Below, piece after piece: positions 22,688-32,516 of a stretch of 64,000 bases of DNA. The stretch is from assembly GCF_005239225.2 (NCBI RefSeq), contig NC_133284.1, positions 28,940,339-29,004,338 on the forward strand, written 5' to 3'. Numbering within the stretch: the stretch's first letter is position 1; the number at the start of each line of letters is the position of its first letter. Under the pieces are notes generated by a model that saw only the letters and a program-made list of their open reading frames with translations, ran no database searches and was not told the origin of the DNA. The position numbers and the translations under genes were made by a program. Origin of the DNA: Populus alba (lineage: Eukaryota > Streptophyta > Magnoliopsida > Malpighiales > Salicaceae).

Positions 22688-25633
22688 TGTCGCACGTGTG
22701 CGGCGTCGCGGCGAAAATTATATAGTTGTTTCCATTTTCTTAATCTGCAATGTAAATCTATCTATATCTATGGGGATACAAGAAAATACTGTCTTTTATT
22801 GGTAGAAAAATGAAATGGGAGTCGCCACCTAGTATTTTGGTCACTAGGAACCCTAACTGGTCTCAGAGATCGGGTACGGGGACTGGTTGCGTAAAGGGAA
22901 GGTATCAGCACCCCAAATACGCCTTACCTAAGGTAAGCTGCATTGTTTGATTGTCTGATAAAAACTAAGGTGTTATTGTACTTCTAGTCGTTGGTCTGTC
23001 TATGGTTCAAGAAAAATCCTCCTCAGTAAGAAGGTCTTTTATCTTATCGGGTAAAATCCTAACCGTTCAAACGTCTATACCAAAAAAAAAATATTTAGGA
23101 ATACATTTTACGTATAAATTCGTAATCCCAATTAAAAGGAAAACAAAAAGATTTTTTTTAGAATTTTTGAAATATTGGCCTAGTTCTCATGGCTTAAATA
23201 AACTGGTTATCAAAGCCAAAATGCATGTTAATACATATATTGTTTTGAAAATTTCCTTTGTTGTGTGAAAATATGAGGTTATAATATTTATATATATATA
23301 TTGGAGAGACTAGGCCGTATTTTAAAACAAAAAAACATTTTTTGGAAAATATTTTTTTTTTTTATGTTTTAACGAAAATCGGGTATTTTAATACTGGGTT
23401 TGTATTCTTACGGTATAAAAATACAAACCAATATTAATCCACCCTAATAACAAAATGCAGGAAAAATCAACAATATTTTTAAGGACTTTTAGAAATTCTT
23501 TTTGAAAGCAAAAACATTTTTTTATTTCGAAAGTCTTTGATGTTTTGACGAAAACCAGGTATTTTAATACCGGATTTGTATCTTTACAGTATAAAAATAC
23601 AAACCAGTATTGATCAAAATACAGTAACAAAATTATGGAAATCACATATTTTTTCAAAATAATTTTTTTGAAGAATTTTTATTTTTAATAAAAAAGGTTT
23701 TTAGGTTGGGCCCCGTTCGGCCCATATGGCTGGGCTTGACCCAGCAGGCCTAACCAGGTCACTGGCCCGAGCCAGTGTCTTGGGTGGAAGCCCACGCGTG
23801 CATCCTTAATACCATATACAAATATACAAATGGTACTGTTCAAGTGAATTATAATTCACTATGAACAGTAAAGATGCAAAACGAAACCACGCACAGTAAC
23901 ATGCAAAAGAAAACACACATAGTAACATATGGTATATAATTCACTTGAACAGTAACATTGCATTTCACTGTTCAAGTGAATTATAATTCACTTGCACAGT
24001 GAAAATGCTAAAGGAAATCACCTGCACAGAGACGCAAAACGCTTACCTGGACGTGGAACCGAAAGGAGCGAAGACGATGTCGAACACTCACAGTGATGCT
24101 GGTGGCGGTGGAGAGGAAGCCAATGAGGGCTCACGGTGGTTCTGACGGTGGCAGTGGCTGGTTTGGCAGTGGCGTTGCTGCAGCTCCTCTTCCTCTTCCT
24201 TGCTGTTTTGGCGCTGTTCTTCTCTTTATTTCCTTTGCTCCCTCTGTCAACAATGTTCTTCCCTCTCTGCAGCTGCTTCGTGGAGGTGCTGGTGGTGGCG
24301 ATGCGGTTGGTCAAACGTCCGTGTTGATGGTGCTGCAGCGGAGGTTGGTGGCTCCAAACGACGGTTCTCAACGGTCCGGTGACTTCTCGGGTCGTGCTCG
24401 GTCTTGGTTTTCTCTAAGCTCTCCCACGGTTTCTGTAATCTTCCCCTCCCCCTAGTTCTGTTTCTTTGAGTTTTAAGTATTTATTCCTTTAGTTCAACGG
24501 TTTCTCTCTCCTTCAGTTTCTTTCTCTCTTTTGGTCTCGGTTTTTTTCCTTCTTTTCCCCCCCTCTGCTTCAAGTCTCTCCACTTCTTTTATAGGCGGGC
24601 AAAGGGAGCGGGGCTGCATGGGCTGAGCAGGGCAGCGTGGGGAGCATGACAGCGGGTTGAGCAGGGCATCGTGGGGGGACAGCGCCGGTCGGCTGGTCGG
24701 CGAGCGTGGCCCTCCTGGCTTCGCGTCGTCCGAGGTGTATGGGCTCCGGGTGTTGTCAGTGCACGCTTGCTGCAGAAGATTTCTTCCAATGCTTGATTAA
24801 ACAAGCTTTTTGTCCATGCTCGCTGCACGTTCGGGGAGGAAGAAGAAAGGGGACAGTGCCGTTCAAAACGGCACCGTTCGGTCCTTTTTTTTTTTATATA
24901 TATATATGAAACGGCGTCGTTTTGGGGAAAACGCGCCGTTTCATTTAAAAATGGCGCTAGAATGCGTCCAAATTTCAACTCAGCCCTCAATTATCTTTTG
25001 TCTCTTTCAATTGCGACCCTGCCAATTTCGGTCCTCGCCCCCATAGTTGGTCGCATTTTTCACCTTGGTCCTTGGCCTCTGATTTATGCAATTAAGCCCT
25101 CAATTGATCAATAAACTTCCAATTTCTTCAATTACGCCCCTGGATCAATTCAAGACAGCCCCCTCTATTTACTCGTGTTTTCCAAATTGGTCCCTGGTTT
25201 CGGATTTTCACAATTGAGCCCTAATTGGCCATTAAACTTCAATATCTATGCAATTAAGCCCCTGATTTGACCTAATAAATTCCAAAAAAATATATTTTGG
25301 CCCCAGAACCTAAATTTCTTCTAATTAAAGCCCAAATTGACTTAAAAATCAATTTTTCTTGCAATCAAATCCTCTATAAATTCAAATAAAAATCCAATTA
25401 AGTCCATAAACATCCAAATTTGGGCTTTTCTCCTCCAAAAATTCAAATTTTCCTTCTCAACAAGGCTCTCATCCTTCAAGAATATATTGTCAAAAATCCA
25501 TCTTTGTATTTTTAACCTCCTTGACCGATTTTTCTGACCATTTGCTGAGCGCTTCTGCCTCCTGTTATTTTTCTAACCTCCTTCGGCTATTTATTTTATT
25601 TCAATTATGGGGACCCAAAAATGGGTTACAACA
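22688..25633 (-). repeat. LTR-A: 3' LTR of the minus-oriented Gypsy element
   Basis: Read on the minus strand it starts TGTTGTAACCCATTTTTGGG at 25633 and ends ...GTGCGACA at 22688 (about 2.9 kb). Its sequence is the reverse complement, with divergence and indels, of LTR-B at 29403-31999. For example, 22810-22935 matches 31795-31925 inverted, and 25440-25633 matches 29403-29590 inverted. A purine-rich tract (AGAGGGGGCATC on the minus strand, 25636-25648) lies just before its start, which marks it as the 3' LTR. A TATA box lies at about 24584-24596 on the minus strand. It also holds a palindrome block at 23825-24000 that I do not see in LTR-B. Confidence 0.85.
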
Positions 25634-25779
25634 GATGCCCCCTCTTTATAATGCTTACGGAGCAAGGGTTTTGCGCAGTAAGTTTTATAAAGATAATCCA
25701 ATTTGAACTCTCGAAACTGATCTGGTCGAAGGTTGATCGATCTCAAACTCTTTCTTTACAGCAAACCTCTTCAGCCTAA

Positions 25780-27130
25780 AACATTGGGATCCCATCTGGC
25801 GATTCCCTGAAAATGAAAAAATATGAGGTCCCCTCCGGCGACCTCCTTTGACAACTATCAAAATACGAGATCCCTTCTGGCGATCTCCTTTAATCAACTT
25901 GGAACCCCATCTGGCGATTCCTATATGAAATATGAGATATGAGGTCCCATCTGGCGACCTCTAAATAGTGAAACACGAGATCCCTTCTGGCGATCTCAAA
26001 CAACTTGGAATCCCATCTGGCGATTCCTTTTAACCAACATGAAATACGAGGTCCCATCTGGCGACCTCTAAATAGTGAAACACGAGATCCCTTCTGGCGA
26101 TCTCCTTTAATCATCTTGGAATCCCATCTGGCGATTCCTTTTAACCAACATGAAATACAAGGTCCCATCTGGCGACCTCCAAATAGTGAAACACGAGATC
26201 CCTTCTGGCAATCTCAAACAACTTGGAATCCCATCTGGCGATTCCTTTTAACCAACATGAAATACGAGGTCCCATCTGGCGACCTCCAAATAGTGAAACA
26301 CGAGATCCCTTCTGGCGATCTCCTTTAATCATCTTGGAATCCCATCTGGCGATTCCTTTTAACCAACATGAAATACAAGGTCCCATCTGGCGACCTCCAA
26401 ATAGTGAAACACGAGATCCCTTCTGGCGATCTCCTTTAATCAACTTTGAATCCCATCTGGCGATTCCTTTTAACAAACATGAAATACAAGGTCCCATCTG
26501 GCGACCTTCAAATAGTGAAACACGAGATCCCTTCTGGCGATCTCCTTTAATCAACTTGGAATCCCATCTGGCGATTCCTTTTAACAAACATGAAATATAA
26601 GGTCCCATCTGGCAACCTCCATAATAGTGAAATACGAGATCCCTTCTGGCGATCTCAAACAACTTGGAATCCCATCTGGCGATTCCTTATTACCAACATG
26701 AAATATGAGGCCCCATCTGGCGACCTCCAAATAGCGAAACACGAGATCCCTTCTGGCGATCTCCTTTAATGAACTCGGAATCCCATCTGGCGATTCTTTT
26801 TAACAAACGTGAAATATGAGGTCCCATCTGGCAACCTCCACAATAGTGAAATACGAGATCCCTTCTGGCGATCTCAAACAGCTTGGAATCCCATCTGGCG
26901 ATTCCTTATTACCAACATGAAATATGAGGTCCCATCTGGCGACCTCCAAATAGCGAAACACGAGATCCCTTCTGGCGATCTCCTTTAATCAACTCGGAAT
27001 CCCATCTGGCGATTCCTTTTAACAAACGCGAAATATGAGGTCCCATCTGGCGACCTCCACAATAGTGAAATACGAGATCCCTTCTGGCGATCTCAAACAG
27101 CTTGGAATCCCATCTGGCGATTCCTTATTA
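25780..27130 (-). repeat. Hairpin-forming tandem repeat array in the 3' region of the Gypsy element
   Basis: About 37 short repeats in strict A-B-C order form roughly 12.5 higher-order units of 105-112 bp. A-type starts fall near 25786, 25903, 26008, 26120, 26228, 26340, 26451, 26563, 26668, 26780, 26888, 27000 and 27107. Each sub-repeat has two 6-base complementary arms around a near-constant nine-base centre, CC(A/T)TCTGGC. Type A arms are GGAATC/GATTCC, type B GAGGTC/GACCTC and type C GAGATC/GATCTC. The inner CC and GG can add two pairs, leaving a four-base loop and one bulge. Tandem repeats between pol and the 3' LTR are known in Ogre-type elements; hairpins of this kind are my observation. 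Confidence 0.9.
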
Positions 27131-27134
27131 CCAA

Positions 27135-28186
27135 AGCTGATATATGTCGTTCTTCCTACGGGCAGGGTTTGAAAGCTATTATCTTCTCTTCTTGTTGTTC
27201 TAGAATCAACTCAATGATTCTTTCTTCGTCCACAATCTTGTTGGAATGCACTACAATCTCCTCCTGGCGATAAAAAACAAACATGCAATGATTTATGATT
27301 AGATGCAATGCATGCATTCGTACCTAGTTTGAAACATAGGCCCCATCATCTTCTTCTAGTTCATGAAGCTCTTTCTTAACACGAGCTTGCTTTTGAAGCC
27401 GTATGCTGGATTCATCTCTCGTGTTGCCTCTTTTTATTGATCATATTCTTGGAGAAGAAGTCTTTGACTTTCTTCAAGTGGTTCTTTTCTCAAAATGTAT
27501 GACTTGTCATTGCCTTTTTGTCATGCTTTTGTCAAATGCTTTATCTTTTCAAATCTACGGGCTCTCATCTTGCTTTGAAAAATATGTAAAACTTTTCATG
27601 AAATATCTTTTATTGCCCCCAGTGTGGAGTGTGATCCTAGTCCGGGTTTTTATAAAGGAGAAATTCATTCTGGCTCAAATGGGATCACCAACGATAAACT
27701 CTTTAGAAAGTGAAAGGAAAATGAATTTTTGTCATTTGAAAATGCACATTGTTAGAGTACTTCAGGGGTAGCTTTTCTTAAATTTCATCTTTGACCGATT
27801 TATGATACTTTCTTTGTAACCACTCATCTTTGTTTAAAAAGGTGCATAATCTCATCATTTGTTTAAAGAAAAGGTGGGCTCAAAGACAAATACAAAATCT
27901 GGCTGACATCATGAGCCCTGATTGTCAACTAGAGAAAATAAAAGCAAATAAAAACAATGACAAAAGCATGCTAGGGCAAATAAAGTCGGTTAACTTCAGG
28001 AACTTCTTGGGTCACCCCATTCTGAAACTTCTCTACTCGCGTAAAAAGGTCTTGGTAGAGACTTCTTCTAATGTGTGGACAATCAACCGTAGCAGCGCTT
28101 CATCTTCTCCCCCACGTGTGTTTCCTTGTCATCTCTTTCGATCTTACCTTCTTCATTATTGACAATTCTTGACCAAGGTTTTCCAG
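27135..28186 (-). other. Non-coding part of the minus Gypsy element between repeat array and gag
   Basis: About 1 kb with no reverse transcriptase, RNase H or integrase motif in any frame. The plus-strand frames at 27403-27771 and 27830-28162 run antisense to the element and have no recognisable domain. In an intact element this interval would hold roughly 4-5 kb of pol. Confidence 0.55.
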
Positions 28187-29402
28187 CCCTTTATCCACTA
28201 CTACTTGCGTCATGACTAAGCGATGGTTTTGAATTGATGTTGGGTGGTTCTTTAAATGACACCCATCCTATCTTGATGAGCTCCAACAACCTTTTCTTGA
28301 AAGCATAGCACGTTTCAAGACCATGCCCGGGGATACCAGCATGGTACTCGCAAGCCAATTCGGGCTTGTACCAGATAGGGAATGGTGGCTGTAGTGGTAA
28401 TGTGGGGATAGGAGCTATTTGTCCAATGCTTAGTAGCTTGGCATATATGTCCTTCAAAGGCATGGGTAATGGTGGTAGTTGTTCTAAAATGTATCTTGTG
28501 TTTGGTCTTTGATGGTTGTTGTGGTTGTTTGACTGGTTATTTTCTCGATTAGGGGAAAAAGGTTTGTTAAAGTTTATGTGGGCCACATGAGAGGTAGGTA
28601 TTTATGGGTTATATGAATCTGTTATCTTGCTATTGGACCCCCCTTCAAAGTTGTTAACGGGACCTTCCATTTTTCTTCCAATAAAACCCTTCGTCTGCAA
28701 TGGCTCAATTATGCGTCCAGCTTTAATCCCTTGCTCTATTCTTTCCGCTATGCGTACAGCATCATAGAAATGCTGAGCTGAGCTACCCATTAAATGCTCA
28801 TAGTAGGGTGCCTTGAATGTATTGGCGAACAAAGTCACCATCTCCGTTTCTATTAAAGGGGGTTGGACATGCATTGCCTCATCCCTCCACCTTTGCGCGT
28901 ATGCCCTTACTGACTCTTGCCTTCTTTTCTCCATTGACATTAGACTTGTTCGATCTGGAGCGATTTCCATGTTGAACTTGTACTGCTTAAGGAAAGCTTC
29001 CACCAAGTCTCTCCAGCTCCTGATCCTGACATTATCTAACCTCATGTACTAGCTCAAAGTAGATCCCGTAAGGCTATCTTGAAAGAAATATATAAGCAAT
29101 TTATCATCACGGATTACCTCTGCCATTTTGTTGCAGTAAGATCGAAGATGAGTGTTTGGGCACTCCAAGCCGGTGTACTTAATGAAATCGGGTATCCTAA
29201 AATCCATGGGCACCACAATGTTCGGTACCAGACATACTTCGGCTGCTCGTATAGGGTCAAACCAGTCATTACCCTCAACTGCCCTTAATCTTTCTTCCAA
29301 AGCAAATAGCTTGTCCTGGTCCATCAAACTGGGAGACCTATTATCCGGGGTTAAGTCAACAGTGATTGGAGGATGAGTTGGCTGGATAGGGGTGATAGGC
29401 AC
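28187..29402 (-). pseudogene. Gypsy gag, minus-oriented copy, N-terminus cut by LTR-B
   Basis: Pieces in order on the minus strand: 29402-29049 (ALEERLRAVEGNDWFDPIRA, GLECPNTHLRSYCNKMAEV, DKLLIYFFQDSLTG), 29045-28602 (WYMRLDNV, FLKQYKFN, RTSLMSMEKRRQESVRAYA, QRWRDEA, HLMGSS) and 28586-28191 (LPPLPMPLKDIYAKLLSIGQ, CEYHAGIPGHGLETC). This is the retrotransposon gag domain (capsid) plus a Cys-His cluster. A stop separates the second and third pieces. The product would be the structural coat of retrotransposon particles. The plus-oriented gag at 34941-36340 is a close relative. The coding sequence ends abruptly at the LTR-B start. Confidence 0.9.
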
Positions 29403-31999
29403 TGTTGTAACCCATTTTTGGGTCCCCGCAAAAAAATAAAATAAATAGCCAAAGAAGGCTAGAAAAATGATAAGAGGCAGAAGCGCTCGGAAAATGGTCA
29501 GAAAATTGGTCAAGGAGTATAAAGATACAAAGATTGGATTTTTGACAATATATTCTTGAAGGATGAGAACCCTATTGAGAAGGAAATTTTGAATTTTGAG
29601 GAGAGAAGCCCAAATTTGGATGTTTATGGGTTTAATTGATTTTTTATTGGATTTATAGGGGATTTGATTGCAAGAAAATTGATTTTTTAAGTCAATTTGG
29701 GCTTTAAATTGAAGAAATTAAAGTTCTGGGGCCAAATTATGATTTTTAGGAATTTATTAAGTCAAATTAGGGGCTTAATTGCATAAATATTGAAGTTTAA
29801 GGGCCAATTAGGGACTTAATTGTGAAAATCCGAAACCAGGGACCAATTTGGAGAAGGCGCAAAGATAGGGGGGCTGTTTGGAATTGTTTCAGGGGCTTAA
29901 TTGAAGAAATTGGAAGTTTATTGATCAATTAAGGGCTTAATTGCATAAATCAGAGGCCAAGGACCAAAGTGAAAAACGCGGCCAACTATGGGGACGGACC
30001 GAAATTAGCAGGGACGAAATTGAATTAAACAAAGATGATTAAGGACTGATTCGAAACATGTTCTGGCGCCTTTATTTTTAAATGAAACGGCGCGTTTTAT
30101 CCAAAACGACGCCGTTTCATGCATAAAAAAAAAAAAAAAAAAGGACCGAACGGTGCCGTTTTGAACGGCACTGTTCCCCTTTCTTCTTCCTTTCCCCCGC
30201 ACCTGCAACAGAAGGAAAAGCTTTGTTTTTGAAAATAAACTTCCCGCCTCTCTCTCTTGCATCTCCACCCGAACAACCCGAAGCCCCACACCCGTGGGAC
30301 CGCCGACCGAAAGCATTGGCCGACCACCGGCCGAAAGTAAAGAAACGGCACCTTGCTGTCGCGGGTGGTGGCCGACCAGCCACCCGCGAAACCCGCTCTA
30401 AGGCGCACTAACAATTGTCCCCCACACCGGTTCTGCCCCTATAAATAGAAGAGAAAACCGAAGAAAAAAAAAAGGAAAGAGGAGGGAGGACCCAAAAAAG
30501 AAAGAGAAGAACCGAAAGAGAGAGAAACCAACGAACTCAAGAAACAGCCACCGAAAACCCAAAAGTTGAGAAGCTTGGGATAGTTGAAACTGAGAGGGAA
30601 CTCAAGAAGCTGAAACAGAAGGAACGAGCCGGTTGAACGACGACGAACCGTTGGAAAACAGCCGCAGCGCCGCCCTGGAGCCGCCGTCCGTGAAGCCACG
30701 ACACCGCAGCACCGCCAGCAAGCCATCGTCTCCGCCGCGCCAGGTACGCCTCCTCCCCTGCACATTTTTTTTAATCTTGTTTTATTTCTTGCCCCCTGCA
30801 TGCAGAATCGTTTCTGCATGCAGGAGGCACGGGGGGGAAAATAATTCCCCCCCGTTCATTTCTTTTTTTTTCTTTTGGGCCAGACAGGGTCTGGCCCAAT
30901 GATATGGGTCTGGGCCGGTCTGGCCCAGATTGCGGGTCTGGGCCGGTCCGGCCCAGAAGACAAGACACTGTTGGGCCGAGTCCGGCCCAACGTCTTTTGG
31001 GGCTGGAGTCCGGCCCAATTAATTGGGCCGGCCCAGCCCATTTAATATATTAATATATTATTATATTATTATATTATGCATGTGTGTATATATATTTTTT
31101 TTTGCTTTCTCAAAAAAAAAATAAATAAAAAAGTAAAAAAAAAAAATATATTGTTGTTCTTGGTATATATTGATTTGCATTTTTTACTATGGGGATATAA
31201 TTTCAGTATATAAAAAACACCTGTTTTCGTAAAAAAAAAGAGTTTATAAAAAAAAATGTTTTGTTTTCATGCATACGGCCAATACACTAGCATGTTTTGA
31301 ATGTCCTTTTTATATATAAAAAAAAATATTGGAAGTTTTTGAAAATATGTTTTCGCATAGATTTCTTAAACACAAAAAAATCATTTTCTTGCATTTGTGG
31401 ATTTTACAACCTGTTTGTAAAACTCCAAAGGGTATTGGCCAATATTCCAAAAACTATAAAAATCTTATTTTGGGAGGAGAAGTTGAGGTTATTGTTCACC
31501 GCTAATGTTTGGATGAAGAAATCCTTAAAAGGACGAACATCCAAAATATTATCGGGAGTAATAAATCAACGCACATGTTTGAAAGAAGCTTTGGTTGCAA
31601 TCGAGAACATTTCAAATTTTAATTTTTTTTTCTCCACGGTTTACGAGTCGTGAAAAGTAAATTTTTTTTTTTTTTTTTAAGAATTGTGAAATTTTCTTCA
31701 TTCTTTTATTCTCTTATCCTTGCGATTTACGAGTTGACAGGGATTAGAAAACACCAACACCATAGACTATAAAGCAAACCAAACACCAAGCAGCTTACCT
31801 TAGGTAGGGCGTATTAAGGGTGCTAGTACCTTCCCTTTACGCAACCAGTCCCTTGCCTTAGAATCTCTGAAAGACCAGTTAGGGTTCCTAGTGACCAAAT
31901 ACTAGGTGGCGACTCCAAAGAACCAAATCATCAGAACACAACGAAAATCGCCAACCGATGTCGTGTCTTTATAAATTTTTTTTTTGTGGGGGTGTGACA
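29403..31999 (+). repeat. LTR-B: 5' LTR of the plus-oriented Gypsy element
   Basis: It starts TGTTGTAACCC at 29403 and ends GTGTGACA at 31999 (2597 bp). It is the inverted relative of LTR-A. A TATA box at 30439-30448 (CTATAAATAG) is followed by a purine-rich leader, so the R region should start near 30470. Two GC-rich inverted repeats lie upstream (30083-30175), and a cluster of TGGGCC/GGCCCA motifs lies downstream (30888-31040). No ORF inside looks real. Confidence 0.88.
30439..30448 (+). promoter_or_regulatory. LTR-B TATA box
   Basis: CTATAAATAG followed about 30 bp later by purine-rich gagaaaaccg sequence, the expected U3/R boundary of the 5' LTR. Confidence 0.7.
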
Positions 32000-32002
32000 G
32001 AA

Positions 32003-32020
32003 TGGCGACTCCACTGGGGA
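32003..32020 (+). other. Primer-binding site of the plus Gypsy element
   Basis: TGGCGACTCCACTGGGGA begins three bases after the LTR end. It starts with the TGG expected for pairing to a tRNA CCA end. Ogre-type elements are primed by tRNA-Arg; that identity is inferred here. Confidence 0.7.
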
Positions 32021-32516
32021 TGTTAGGACTAAGCTTGATTTGTTTGTTTGTTTATGTTATATGTTATTGGTTTTTGTTTTCTTATGATGTTTTGTTTAAA
32101 AGCTTTAGCATATATCTTTACATTCTATCATACATGCCATAGTCATGCATCACTTTATTATTATTATTATGTTTTTGAGGGCACACACATGTAACTCTAA
32201 GTTTAAGTGGGGGACTAGCAGCTTGCCTTATGACTTGAGTCAAGGCTTAAGTTTGTGTAAACCCCAACTCTTTGCTGAGTGTTTAGACTGATAGTGATTG
32301 GTACACGTGCCATCCCACTATCTGCTGGACCTCCATATCGCCTTTACGAGGGTGATCACTGGAACAGCAAGAGACCCTCTTTTAGAGACCTAGTAGTAAA
32401 CCTACCCTATGTCTCACGTAAAAGAACTAGAACCTATCCTTAGGGTGTATGTTCCGATATAAATCTTTTGCATCGAAACAAGACTAACCCCCCATGCATT
32501 TTGAATTGCAGGATTT

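Noticed and set aside
24018..24990. Overlapping open frames of 60-133 codons on both strands in LTR-A
   Set aside because: They lie in GC-rich LTR sequence, have no domains, conflict with each other, and have no counterpart kept in frame in LTR-B.
25780..27130. CRISPR array
   Set aside because: The repeats are regular and short, but the spacers are themselves repeated and the context is a plant retrotransposon. There are no unique spacers and no cas genes.
27403..28162. Plus-strand frames of 122 and 110 codons
   Set aside because: They run antisense to the minus-oriented Gypsy element and show no recognisable motif or splice structure.
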